DNA from: Epiperipatus broadwayi
Lineage: Eukaryota; Onychophora; Udeonychophora; Euonychophora; Peripatidae
Direction: 5' to 3'
DNA length: 64,000 nt
NCBI GenBank assembly: GCA_028023455.1
Contig: JAQFVV010000112.1
Span: 1,424,001-1,488,000, forward strand
Every line of letters begins with the position of its first letter. Within the stretch, counting starts at the first letter, position 1. The notes beneath the pieces are model-generated. The model had not been told where the DNA came from and did no database searches. It was given only the letters and a program-made list of their open reading frames with translations. Shown here piece after piece: positions 23,690 through 33,727 of this stretch. Position numbers and translations under genes: made by a program.

Positions 23690-24290
23690 CAAAATTGATT
23701 GCTTTAGAATTTCAAAGTTTTTCTTTGTAATTGACAGATTTATTTTTGGAGTTTTTATTATTCAGTCTTTAAAAATTTGTGTAAATTTTTTTTTATTGGC
23801 TTTTTAAAAAGTGAGGAGAGAGAGAGGGGAGGAGTGAATGGCATCTGTAGTCTTCCCTAATTCAGACAATCTGTTTTAATTGACATATTTGATTTGGAAA
23901 TTTTGTATGATTTTGTCTTTTTTTTAATTTTCTTTCATATTGGTTTTTTAAAAGTTAGGAAGAAAGCTGAATTGTGTGTGCTGTGTTACCTAATTCAAAC
24001 AACTTTTTTTGATTTGGTTTGTAAATTTAGTTGTCATTAAAAATTTGTAAATTTCTTCTTTTTATTAGCTTTTTAGAAAGTGAAGAGAGACAGAGGAGGG
24101 ATGGGTGAACTGTCTCTTATTACCTAATTCAAACAACTTGTTTTGATTTGGAATTGAGAGATTTGGGTTTTGGACATATTTTGTCTTTAAAAATTAGTTA
24201 AATTTCTTCTTTCTTATTGACTTTTAAAAAAGTGAGGAGAGATGGAGTGGGGGCCAAATTGCTTTGTGGTTTTTGATCTAACTACATTCA
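23690..24290. repeat. Degenerate tandem repeat, unit about 130-150 bp
   Basis: Four to five diverged units recur with landmarks CTTTTTAAAAAGTGAGGAGA (about 23800), then similar sites near 23945, 24075 and 24222. Each unit also has CCTAATTCAAACAACTTGTT-like and TTTGTCTTTAAAAATT-like segments. A minisatellite-like array with purine-rich GAGAGA patches on one strand. Confidence 0.65.
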
Positions 24291-25287
24291 ATACAACTCA
24301 ATCAAACAAACAAAAAAAGAGCTTAATATAAAAATTTCCTTTTGTTGATTTGGATATTTTTTTAATTAAAAACTAAAAAATAATACAATTATTTAAATAA
24401 AAAAAAACAACAAGTCTATTATTTTCATAAGCATTTAAAATCAACTACAAAATTTATTTTGAAACTAATTTCAAACAAATTTTAAAAAAATTAATTCTTG
24501 TAATCTGTCGATGAAAACTAATTCTAAGAGGTTTTAGATTACATCACAAAATTTATAAATATAAATCCCCAAGTCCAGATTATAGTTCTCTACCCCTTCT
24601 CTCATTTGAAAAATAAGGTCAAAAGAAGAACAATCCAAATTTTTAAACTGATTTTTTTTCCAATTACAAACAAGAAAATGGTTTAAATTAATCTATATTT
24701 TGTAAATCATGCATTTTTGGTTTACCCCCACACATAATTTCATCTCTTTCCCCCTCCTTCACACCTGTCTTCTTTAAATAAGAAATTGAAAAGAAATAAA
24801 AAATTGCCAAAAGACTTGTCATTGAATATTTACTTACTTATACAAGAAGTTTTAGATTAAACAGTGAATTTATAAATTTAGTTGTAATAATATTACTACT
24901 AGAATAAATCTTCATTTTTACAAAGAAATTACAATTTCTCAATTAGTCATCCTAATAGCCCATTAGATTGGTACCAAATTATTTGCCTACATTTAGCTTC
25001 AATATAAATATAATTGTCAATCAGGTAAACTGATTCATAGTTGCCGTTTTTCAAAGTTATAGTATATTCTCTTAGTATACCTATTATGCTGAAGTATTAC
25101 TCCTTTAATGTTTTTTGTACTGAATAATTATTTAGAAAAGTATACAGTAGAAAATTATTTTAATATATTTTTTTTTAATAAAAAATAATTGTTGTTTAAG
25201 ATTGCATTTCGATTATTAATAATAAACTTAAAATACAAACTTTTAAAAATAATACTTTTTTTTTCTCTAAAAGAAAACAAAATCATA
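24291..25287. other. AT-rich non-coding spacer
   Basis: About 1 kb of AT-rich sequence. No feature recognised. Confidence 0.45.
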
Positions 25288-25289
25288 TA

Positions 25290-26204
25290 CACCTGGGTCT
25301 CTTTTTATGTAGTAGATACGTTTTGCAGAAAACCCGCATACAAAAAAATCATATAAAAATAGACTTAACTCACCTTGAAAAATTTGGGATACATTTTGTA
25401 ATTTTCAAAAATCGCATAGAACCAAAGCAACAAGGTAAAATTACTTTAAAATTCACATAAAAAAAATAAGGAAATAAAGTATGACTAATAAAAAATTTCA
25501 GATATTTGAAAAAAATTGATACAAGACAAAGTTTTTTTTACTTTTTTTTTTATTAACTATTTAATTTTATTCAAAACAATATGTTTTTATGTGTAATTTA
25601 TTTTACATTTTTTCATATATATTTTAATCATTATTGCTATTTGACAATATGTGGGTTAGTTTGTGAACTGGTCAAGAAATCAGATTAGTCACAAGAAGAA
25701 ACACAAACAGTAGAATTAGCGCCAACTTTAGTCTTGTGCTGTGTTAATGGTTTTCTGGCGACAATGTAATCGGTGATTAAACATTGAGACAATAAATTTT
25801 ACTAATTGTTTATGAAGCTCTTGATTTCCAGGCATACAACTATTTAGCTCTTGTTGGAATTTAAGAGCTCGTTCATAATTTGTGTCATTAACAAGAAAAT
25901 GATTTTCCAATTGATTAGAAAATTGAAGACTTTCTCGAATCATTTTTGCTGTGAAACGAACAGATTCCACTTCTGTTTCATTATCTTTTTTTAAATCTTC
26001 TATGGTATTTAAATTTATTGTCAAACCTTTTCCCAATAGACATTTAAAGTATGTGAAATTTAATGCATGTATATAAAACAGGGAAATCCTGATTTTAAGT
26101 GAAATATGAACTTCTTTATCGCACAAAAGAAAACCACATAAAAAGATATTAAGAAGAAACGTGAATTGCATAACTTCAAAATCGCATAAAAAGAGACCCC
26201 GGTG
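25290..26204 (-). mobile_element. Tigger/pogo-like DNA transposon, internally deleted
   Basis: A 915-bp element with terminal inverted repeats CACCTGGGTCTCTTTTTATG and, at the other end, CATAAAAAGAGACCCCGGTG. It is flanked by TA on both sides (25288-25289 and 26205-26206). TA target duplication and a TIR of the form ..CCTGGGTCTCGTTTTAT.. fit the Tigger/pogo branch of Tc1-mariner elements. A transposase C-terminal remnant reads on the minus strand (25728-26090). The rest of the transposase is missing, so the copy is non-autonomous. A second family member lies at 33728-34810. Confidence 0.75.
25728..26090 (-). pseudogene. Tigger-like transposase C-terminal remnant
   Basis: An open minus-strand frame inside the transposon. 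Its conserved-looking part contains ESVRFTAKMIRESLQFSNQL, then NDTNYERALKFQQELNSCM and ELHKQLVKFI. This spacing (helical segment, D-x3-ER, then a helix with ELxxQL) resembles the tail that follows the DDE domain in Tigger/TIGD proteins; the match is from memory of the family pattern. The open frame continues upstream to 26339, beyond the TIR, but that part is low-complexity and not protein. No DDE residues are present, so no catalytic activity is expected. Confidence 0.5.
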
Positions 26205-26206
26205 TA

Positions 26207-27118
26207 TTTTCTTATCATACAGCAACAATTTTTTTTTTTTCAAAAAAATCATATGATATAGCAGTAGTTCTTTAAATTTTAGACTTACACTATCCTTAAT
26301 GTATAAAGCTTTCCTGATTTCAGTTTTCAAGTAAAACATCTAAAGTTGTGTGTTTGTTTGTTAATACAATAATTATTCATACATGAAATAATAATCAGTA
26401 TTTTTTATTCTTAAGAAATTGTTAATGTAATGTATGTGTATTTGCAATTTATTCATTTCATAAAATATAGGCATTAGTTTTATAAAGCATATATATATAT
26501 GAATTTTTAAATTTAATTTGAATTGACTTTCATTGTGCAATTTCCACACCAGATTGCTAATTTATATTTTTGGACAGTAATTGAATTTGCATCAAAGAGA
26601 TATCTAACACTAAATTTTTCATTAAAATGATCTTTATTTTGGTCTAAAAAATTGGTGTAAATTGGGAAAGTCATTCTGATTTCTTTAATCAGTTGTAGCT
26701 TTCTTTTAAAAATCAACTTTATCATTTTGCAGAAGAGATAAACTGTATCTAAATTATCCAAAATATTGTAAGGTTGAGCTAACTTAGAAAAATAATCATT
26801 ATTTACAAAGCCTTACACTATGCAGGGTTCTTGAGAGAAGATATGATTAAAAGCTGTTTTATATATATATATATATTGTAGGATATCATGAGAATCCCAT
26901 TTAGGATTTACAAGAATAAAGAAGTATACCCAGATTCCATGTCATCTCATTTATGAGTCTTCTATGATAGTTACCAATTTGAAAAAAATGAAAGAGGAGA
27001 TTGTAGTCTTTTATGCTGAACTCATTTGGTTTAAATTGGCCACTAAAAGAAAAAGTTTCACAAATCTCATGTTTAAATATAAAAATATAGAAAAATAAAA
27101 TTTTGTTAAAGAATATAA
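26207..27118. other. AT-rich non-coding spacer
   Basis: About 0.9 kb. A minus-strand open segment at 26513-26761 looks somewhat protein-like but shows no recognisable family. A TA microsatellite lies near 26862. Confidence 0.4.
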
Positions 27119-27645
27119 TGGATAGCTGAAGGGAGCTTGAACATCTGTGTTCAAATCCCCTATAATTACATTTAAAACTCCAAGTATATATATAATTATA
27201 CTTGTATTCAAAATATTAGATTCAACCTATATCCTGCCCATCCCTCTTCTGTGTATTTAAGTGGACAAGGCCCTATACATGAGGGTTCAGAATGACTTAA
27301 AGTCAACATGGGCATGACAATAATATTGGCATCCACAAGGGATTTGGGTATTCTATCATTGGATTTTCAATGGTATGGATGATTGAAGACTTGTAGGGTA
27401 GTGTAGATTGAAGCCTGTATATTAAAGTTTAAAGAATTGCTATTTTAATATAAACTGAGCACTGATTATATATATATATGGGAGGTGATGATCTGGTCCA
27501 ACTGATGAGCGCTGGTTCAGAACGAAATATATATATATTGGAGATCATTTATTTTTTTCATTATGTATGTGGTCATGTGTATCGTTTGTATGAGAGAGGT
27601 AGCTTGAATGTCTGTGTTCATATCACCTATAATTATATGTTTTAT
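27119..27645 (+). mobile_element. Hammerhead repeat copy A with tail of a preceding unit
   Basis: 27119-27175 is the terminal segment of one unit (ATCTGTGTTCAAATCCCCTA). A nearly complete unit follows (about 27176-27645), ending in GTCTGTGTTCATATCACCTA. The two terminal motifs are about 471 bp apart, the same spacing as at 30.2-30.7 kb. Internal landmarks shared with the other copies are CCTGCCCATCCCTC, TCAGAATGACTT, TTCTATCATTGGATTTTCAA and the ribozyme. No open reading frame. A tandemly arranged non-autonomous element, retrozyme-like. Confidence 0.65.
27488..27548 (+). ncRNA. Type I hammerhead ribozyme, copy A
   Basis: Core CTGATGA (27502-27508) and GAAA (27524-27527). Stem I pairs TTGGA (27538-27542) with TCCAA (27497-27501), and GATCAT (27543-27548) with ATGATC (27488-27493), with a TGG bulge. 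Stem III is a self-complementary AT run; the cleavage-site base is A27537. Stem II (GCGCT/AGAAC) has two mismatches, so activity is probably reduced. The outer stem I pairs differ from copies B and C in a compensatory way. Confidence 0.75.
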
Positions 27646-27994
27646 GTTATAGAAAGTGTGAGTGAGAAAAAAACTTAGCAAATTTTAATCGACTGCCCTG
27701 ATGCCAGTATAATCAATAATTAAGAGGATTTTACAGACATCAATAATGCTGCAGATTTTCCATTCCTGGCTTAGACGATAGGATATCATTGACATATGGG
27801 CAGATCAACTAATAATTTAATCTGCCTATAAAAATTTTATATAATAGAAAATAGAAAGAAATGATTTTACCTAGAAGTATATGTGCGAAAAGGTGAAAAA
27901 AATATATAAAAATTTTTGTTCGTTTGAAAGTTAGTTATGGTGGCATTTTACTTATAATTATCTGTCAGATTATTTTCATTAACAGATTTAATGG
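27646..27994. other. Spacer
   Basis: About 350 bp with no recognised feature; it contains a T-rich and an A-rich tract. Confidence 0.4.
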
Positions 27995-28585
27995 TAATTT
28001 ATTTAAACTTTTTAAACACATTCAACTTTTAACATTATCTCATAAATTAGTATGTAATGTAATGTTTCGAATGGTATTATTTTATTTTCTATAGTCATAT
28101 TAGCATAGGAATCAAATAATCTTTAGAATCGTGAATATTGATTTTAAAGTGGCACTTAAAGAAACTAAGTTATTCTGCAAATACATAAGTCAGACATTTT
28201 TTGTACTTGTGTTTCAGAATCCTACTGATTTTTTCATTTTTTCTTATGGTCCAGATTTTCAAAACATAACTTACAGGTTATTTGTTATTATCATATGAAC
28301 ATCTCTTTTATATCTTTTTACTTTCTGTTCAATAGTCTACATACGTAATTAAAATTTTTACTGTAGCCTTTGAAAGAATAGTCTAGTTGATTAGAGTATT
28401 ATCTTAAATTTAGTAGTCATGAATCTAAGAGTCACTGATTTGATTTCCATACTGGCACTGTTATGGTTCAGGTCATCAACATTTGAAGAGAGGGGAAATA
28501 ATGATACTCAAAACATTATATTACATATTAACCTGTAAATTATTATTAATAGTTAAATGTATTTGAAAAGTTTAAATAAAATTTT
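27995..28585. repeat. Foldback element with tRNA-like centre
   Basis: The left arm (about 27995-28110, TTTATTTAAACTTTTTAAAC then AACATTATCTCA) pairs with the right arm (about 28455-28585, ending GAAAAGTTTAAATAAA). The middle carries a tRNA-like segment with TAGTTGATTAGAGTATTATC and a box B-like GATTTGATTTCC. The 39.4-kb foldback has the same layout, so this is a family: inverted ends around a SINE-like core. Confidence 0.6.
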
Positions 28586-29519
28586 GAATCTTTCTAAGAC
28601 AAAAAACAACTAGGTAGTCCAAAGTATAATTACTAACAAAAGTTTAATAGTTATTTTTTCGGTATAATCATCGAGAGGTTCTACAGAAAGTTATAAAGGG
28701 CATCACAAATGTATATACTCGATTTAGTCAGTAAGATACTAGAATAATATGCATTCAACTTCTTGAATCTTTCCGCCTCCATCCCCTTTGTATGCCATTA
28801 ACATTCAAATTATAAATATTAATCCGAAACAGGCCTCTCTTTTTATTAAATTTTGGTAGAATTAATCAATACAAATTACAAAGCACACAAATATATATCA
28901 CAATTATCAGTTGATGTTTTTGAGATGGGGAAGAAATGTCTTATTTCTATTTATAATAAATTGTATGGAATTTCCATTGCATGTCAGCCACTATTCTGCG
29001 ATCAAATTACATTTTTAAAAATCTCTGGAGAATTGATTAGCTGAAATTTATCAAATTGTATTAATAATGTCACATTTTAAACAATTTTAGGCTTTGTGGT
29101 GCTTTATCTTTACATTTTCCATCCACCGCCCCTCTCTCGACTATTTTTATTCATTGCAGATAACATCATGTATGATATAAAAAGTGATTAGATTTTTATA
29201 TGAACTTTCTGAATTTAAATATTTTTGATTATCAGAAATGATTTTTAACAAGAAATTTCAGAAAATATTTAATCTCATCTGTCATTTTGTATATCTGTCT
29301 TTTATATATATAAAGCTTAAAGGTTTGTTGATTCGGAAGTTTTATAAAATGAATAAGCTATAATTTATACATGTAATCAATCACATTTGTATTACTGTTT
29401 GCCAACTTTTATTTTAGCGCTTATAATAACATCAACTATTGTGATTAATTTTCTTAAGTTTTGATTTTACTGAATATGATGCTATCATCTATGTTTCGAC
29501 AGTATTTATTTTACATTAT
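28586..29519. other. AT-rich non-coding spacer
   Basis: About 0.9 kb. One short open frame (28853-29044) has no recognisable motif. Confidence 0.45.
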
Positions 29520-29731
29520 GTTTTTAATATATAGGGAGTTTGAACTCAGACTTTCACACGGCCCTCAAACATCATTCTATCTCATACTGCTGATACACTT
29601 GATTCGACTATTTATTTTACATTATGTTTTTAATATATAAAGGGTTTGAACTCAGACTTTTACATGACCCTCAACCATCATTCTATCTTATACTGCTGAT
29701 ACACTTGATCACACACATGTTGAAAAGATAA

Positions 29732-29792
29732 ATAATCACCAATATTTCCATATTTCGTGCTCAACTAGCACTCGTCAGTTGGTCCAGATTAT
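29732..29792 (-). ncRNA. Type I hammerhead ribozyme, copy B left arm
   Basis: Minus strand. CTGACGA (complement of 29772-29778), a perfect 5-bp stem II GTGCT/AGCAC with a 5-nt loop (29757-29771), and GAAA (29753-29756). Stem I pairs TTGGT with ACCAA and GATTAT with ATAATC, with a TGG bulge. The cleavage base is A at 29743. Stem III is poorly formed. This is the copy with the best stem II and an intact core. Confidence 0.78.
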
Positions 29793-30127
29793 CATCTCCA
29801 CACGTATATACAATCAAAGCTCAGCTTATATTATGATAGCCAATTTTTATACTTTAATGGACAGGCTTCAAACTACTCCACCCCACAACTCTTCAGAAAG
29901 TTGGCACTAAGATGAGCTTTGGGCGTTCCATCATCAGATTTCAAGGAAATAGTCGGCTGAAGAAAAGTTGACACTAAGGTGAGCTTTGGGCGTTCCATCA
30001 TCAGATTTTTAAGGAAATAGACGGCTGAAGAGTTGTGGGGTAGAGTAGTTTGAAGCCTGTCCATTAGTGTATGAAGATTGGCTATCTTAATATAAGCTGA
30101 TCTTTGATTGTATATATGTGTGGAGAT

Positions 30128-30188
30128 GATAAATCTGGACCAACTGACGAGTGCTGCTTTAGCATGAAATACTTATATTAGTGATTAT
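30128..30188 (+). ncRNA. Type I hammerhead ribozyme, copy B right arm
   Basis: CTGACGA (30144-30150), stem II GTGCT/AGCAT with a closing G-U pair, GAAA (30166-30169). Expected cleavage falls after A30177. Stem I lower part is weakened: TTAGT faces ACCAA, and an extra A lies in the upper strand. It is the upstream ribozyme of the 464-nt unit that ends at copy C. Confidence 0.72.
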
Positions 30189-30641
30189 TTATCTTTTCAA
30201 CATGTGTGTGATCAAGAGTATTAGCGGTATGAGATAGCATGATGATTGAGGGTCGTATGAAAGTCTGAGTTCAAAGCCTCTATATATTACATATATAAGT
30301 GCAGTATGAAAAGCCTGTTCTGTAGAAAAAAAATTCATATTTCAAATATAGTGCTTTATGGTCTGCCCACCCCTCGTATATGTATGTAAATGGCATGAGG
30401 GGTCAGAGTGACTTGTGGTCAACATAAATAGGATGAGAAGGTTGGCACTAAGGTGGGCTTTGAACATTCCATCATCAGATCTTCAAGGAAATGGACGGCT
30501 GAGGGGTAGAGTAGTTTGAAGCCTCTCCATTAAAGTATGAAGATTGGCTATCTTAATATAAGCTGAGCTTTGATTGTATATATGTGTGGAGATGATAATG
30601 TGGACCAACTGACGAGTGCTGGTTTAGGACGAAATACATTA
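30178..30641 (+). mobile_element. 464-nt unit between two hammerheads (retrozyme-like monomer)
   Basis: From the predicted cut of the copy B right ribozyme to that of copy C. Contents in order: a tRNA-like segment (GTGTGTGATCAAGAGTATTA to CTGAGTTCAAAGCC, about 30205-30275), an A-rich link, TATAGTGCTTTATGGTCTGC, the GACTTGTGGTCAACAT and CATTCCATCATCAGATCTTC landmarks, then the second ribozyme. There is no open frame. Tandem units of a few hundred bases with type I hammerheads are the signature of animal retrozymes, whose RNA is cut to monomers and circularised. That role is inferred; the structure is seen. Confidence 0.6.
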
Positions 30642-30652
30642 TTGGTGATTAT
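30595..30652 (+). ncRNA. Type I hammerhead ribozyme, copy C
   Basis: CTGACGA (30609-30615), stem II GTGCT/AGGAC (one mismatch), GAAA (30631-30634), cleavage base A30641. Stem I pairs TTGGT (30642-30646) with ACCAA (30604-30608), and GATTAT with ATAATG, with the TGG bulge. Stem III has lost its palindrome. Confidence 0.72.
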
Positions 30653-30800
30653 TTATCTTTTCAACATGTGCGTGATCAAGTGTGATCAAGTGTATCCGCA
30701 GTATGAGATAGCATGATGGTTGAGGGTCGTGTGACAATATGAGTTCAAACCCCCCCCCATATATTACATATATAAGTGCAGGTATGAAAAAACCTGTTCT
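30653..30800 (+). repeat. Terminal tRNA-like segment of hammerhead unit C
   Basis: Downstream of the copy C ribozyme the unit continues through TGCGTGATCAAGTGTGATCA, GTATGAGATAGCATGATGG and GAGTTCAAACCCCC, the same end as the other copies, then an A-rich tract. Confidence 0.6.
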
Positions 30801-32139
30801 GTAGGGGGAAAAAGAAAAAGAAAAAATTCATATTATGTTTTTAAATAAGCTTAATGATGGAAATAAATTTTAAATCATTTTTAAATTTGTATGTTTTATT
30901 TACTTTAGCTTCCCGATGTTCACTTGAGTTATTTCTAAACTAACATGTGATTACAAAATTTATAGTTAGTAGCAATATTAGCTCATGAGGTATATGAAAT
31001 CTTTTTGCAATTCATTACATGAAAAAATTGATAAATAACTCTGCAGTAGACATGTATTTCAGCAATAACTTACTTTGTCAGCTGAGGGCGTATATACTGC
31101 AGAATATTTGTCAAGTTTTTCATGTAATATAGCAAGCCATAAAAGATGTATTTACATGATGATCACAGCTGGGATCTCCATATTTATTTACATATATATA
31201 TAGTACAGATATTTTAAACATTTCTTCATAGTATATATGTATAATTTAATTTTAAAACTATTGCATTAAGACATCAGTAAAATAAACAAAATAAATAAAT
31301 AAATACTATATGTGTTTTTAATATCTATGGTGCAGATACTTTTATTATAAGTATTAATTTAAAAATTATAAACATTAAAATATTCTGTCTCAAAAAAAAA
31401 AAATAAGTATAATAAAGACCACATATTTATTTTGAACATAAAATCTACACATTTCAGTTCAAGAATCCAATACATAAATCTTCTTATCAGTTGTTTATTA
31501 TTAACGTCAAGTTTTTTAGATATGAGATATGCTTTACCAACATAGATAGAATATCACTTGTATCTCAGAGATCAAAAATATCTTTTGTTTGAGTGTAGTA
31601 GTAACCTTTAAGATACTTAAACATACATCATAAAAATACTTGAGAAAAATAATATCATAATTCATTCTATTATTAAGTTTTTCTGAAAGCCTGCTGTGCA
31701 AAATAAGAGCCACCACATTTATGCTGTTTGAGATAAGATATTGTTTACTTTACAATAGTAGTACCTGTACTCAATCACATTTAAAAACAAATTAGACACA
31801 ATTAAACAGACAAAAAAATTTACTCTACCAGATATATTTGCAGCTGCATGGTTACTTATTTGTCAATGCTCTAACATGTAGTTATATGCTTGCTATGTTC
31901 TTTATTTCAATATTAACATGCATTGTCTATGATATAGTATGTTTTACAATATATTGTATATATTGATCTTCATTTCTATTTTTTCTTCATTTCTATTTTG
32001 TAATAGTTTATGAATTATCAATAAAGTTCCTTTTGAAACTTAAAAAATAAAAGATATTATTTTTATATTTTTTTTGATGTGACTCAAAAATAAGTGATAT
32101 TAAACTACAAAATTCAGGCTACTTTATTTATTGAAGAAT
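30801..32139. other. AT-rich non-coding spacer
   Basis: About 1.3 kb. No coding segment or repeat recognised. Confidence 0.45.
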
Positions 32140-32143
32140 TTTG

Positions 32144-33247
32144 GGTACTCATCTTATAGCTAAAGACGCCGTTCTATGGCGCCGTTTTCGCACTAAAAGT
32201 AATAAAAATGCTGTTTCCGCGGCCGACACGTTCAAACCCACGTTTTCTATAATACAACTTTTTTGTTGTGCTACAGAATGCAGGCCGCTATGTCACATTG
32301 CAGCACAGCATGTATGTTGCATGGAAGCAAATATATTTCCCAAATTTGCACAGTTTATAAAACAGTTACGACTTGATGAAAGAGTGTGTATTGTAATTGT
32401 ATAGAAATGTAGTTTTATTTGTTGTTTTTTTTTAATTTTAAAGGATTAAAATGTTCAGATTTTGTAAAGTAATAATTCTAAGACTTTCTAAAACATACTG
32501 TAGTTAAGTTTTAATTGTGAAAACGTTAAAGATCTATGTTTTTAGTGAGTTGCAATTCGGTAACGCGTCAAGTAACGTACTATTCGTAACATTCCAAGAG
32601 ATAAACAATATGGTGCAGGAAATTACACATGTTGTTAGATTCGGTGATTTACCAACAACAGAATATAATGCTGTCCTATTTGCAAGCTTTATGACTTATA
32701 TATTACTAAACCTAACCCTAAAAATAACACTAACAACTGTTACTTTTTATTTGAATTAAAAAATAGTCATAATATATGTTTATCTGTTAATAAAAAAAAA
32801 AAAAAGTAAAACGAAGACTAAGAAAATAAAAAATAGACTAAGAAATTTTAATTTTTATTACGATTATTATTTTTTAAACAACAACAAAAAAAAAGTCGTA
32901 ACACAAGTAAAAAAATATCCGATAGAAAATTGATAAAAAAAAAGCCGTAACACAAGTAAAAAAATATACGATAGAAAATTTATTTTTCTAATAAAGAAAC
33001 ATAAAAAAGACGTATCAAATAGTAATTTGTTTATTTTATTTTACATTTATTATTATCATTTAAATTGTATACGTTAATAAAAAATAATATTTAAAAAAGA
33101 CGATTTTGTTTTGTTTTTATTTTCGCATTACAAAAAAGCACAGAAAAATTATTAAAATCAATGGCCCGTGAATGTTCATATTTTATAGTTTTAGCGTGAA
33201 AACAGCGCCATCCAATGGCATCTTTAGCTATAAGACAAGCACCAAAT
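32144..33247. mobile_element. DNA transposon relic with about 50-bp inverted ends
   Basis: The left end (from about 32148) reads GGTACTCATCTTATAGCTAA then GACGCCGTTCTATGGCGCCG. The right end (to about 33243) mirrors it as CGGCGCCATCC-like then CTTTAGCTATAAGACAAGCA. About 50 of the outer bases match with a few changes. AATTTTG flanks both sides within a base or two, which may be the target duplication. An internal ~50-bp direct repeat (CGTAACACAAGTAAAAAAAT twice, 32896-32990) is present. A short plus-strand open frame (32517-32759) shows no motif I know, so the superfamily is not assigned. Confidence 0.65.
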
Positions 33248-33669
33248 TTTGCAATATCCGTTTGTTTATGATGTTTTCTGATTTCAAGCTCAGTGTTGTT
33301 GAATTGAACTAAAAATTAAAAATTTAGAAAGCTAAAATTGTTTTATTATTGTTATTATTATTTTTCAATATAGTAGAAAAAAAATTCGTATTTCAAAATA
33401 TAGTGCTTTAAGGTCTACCCATCCCTCATATATGTATGTAAATGGACTATGTCCTGTACATGAAGGGTCAGAATGACTTGTGGTCAACATGGGTAGGATG
33501 AGCAGGTTGGCACTAAGGTGGGCTTTGAGCATTCCATCATCAGATTTTCAATGAAGTGGATGGCTGAAGAGTTGTGGGGTGGAGTAGTTTGAAGCCTGTC
33601 CATTAAAGTATGAAGATTTGATATCTTAATATAAGCTGAACTCTGATTGTATATATATATGTGGAGATG

Positions 33670-33727
33670 ATAATCTGGATGAACTGACGAGGGCTGGTTT
33701 AGCCCAAAATACGTATATTGGTGATTA
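33670..33727 (+). ncRNA. Hammerhead ribozyme motif, copy D, interrupted
   Basis: CTGACGA (33684-33690). Stem II is GGGCT/AGCCC: compared with copy B a U-A pair has become G-C on both strands. The next core bases are AAAA instead of GAAA, a change expected to inactivate it. Stem III is the palindrome ATACGTAT; cleavage base A33717. The last base of upper stem I is cut off by the Tigger-like insertion at 33728. Confidence 0.65.

Larger units (their letters stand above)
29520..30300. repeat. Inverted pair of hammerhead repeats (copy B)
   Basis: Two partial units face each other. The left arm (about 29535-29930) reads on the minus strand and the right arm (about 29940-30300) on the plus strand; they meet near the GATGAGCTTTGGGCGTTCC segments around 29910 and 29980. 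Each arm has a hammerhead and a tRNA-like end. The left end is partly duplicated: GTTTGAACTCAGACTTT occurs at about 29540 and again near 29645. Transcripts across it could fold into a long hairpin. Confidence 0.75.

Noticed and set aside
26513-26761. 82-codon minus-strand frame with protein-like composition
   Set aside because: No family pattern seen, and neighbouring sequence is low-complexity. Could be an exon, but nothing supports it.
29920-30010. CATCATCAGA segments read on the minus strand as CTGATGA
   Set aside because: No stem II or GAAA follows; this is a conserved part of the repeat outside the ribozyme.
32141-32404. 87-codon plus-strand frame at the left end of the 32-kb transposon
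   Set aside because: Its start is a translation of the terminal inverted repeat, so it is not a gene.
32706-32722. CCTAACCCTAA, telomere-like
   Set aside because: Under two units, inside a transposon relic, with no array.
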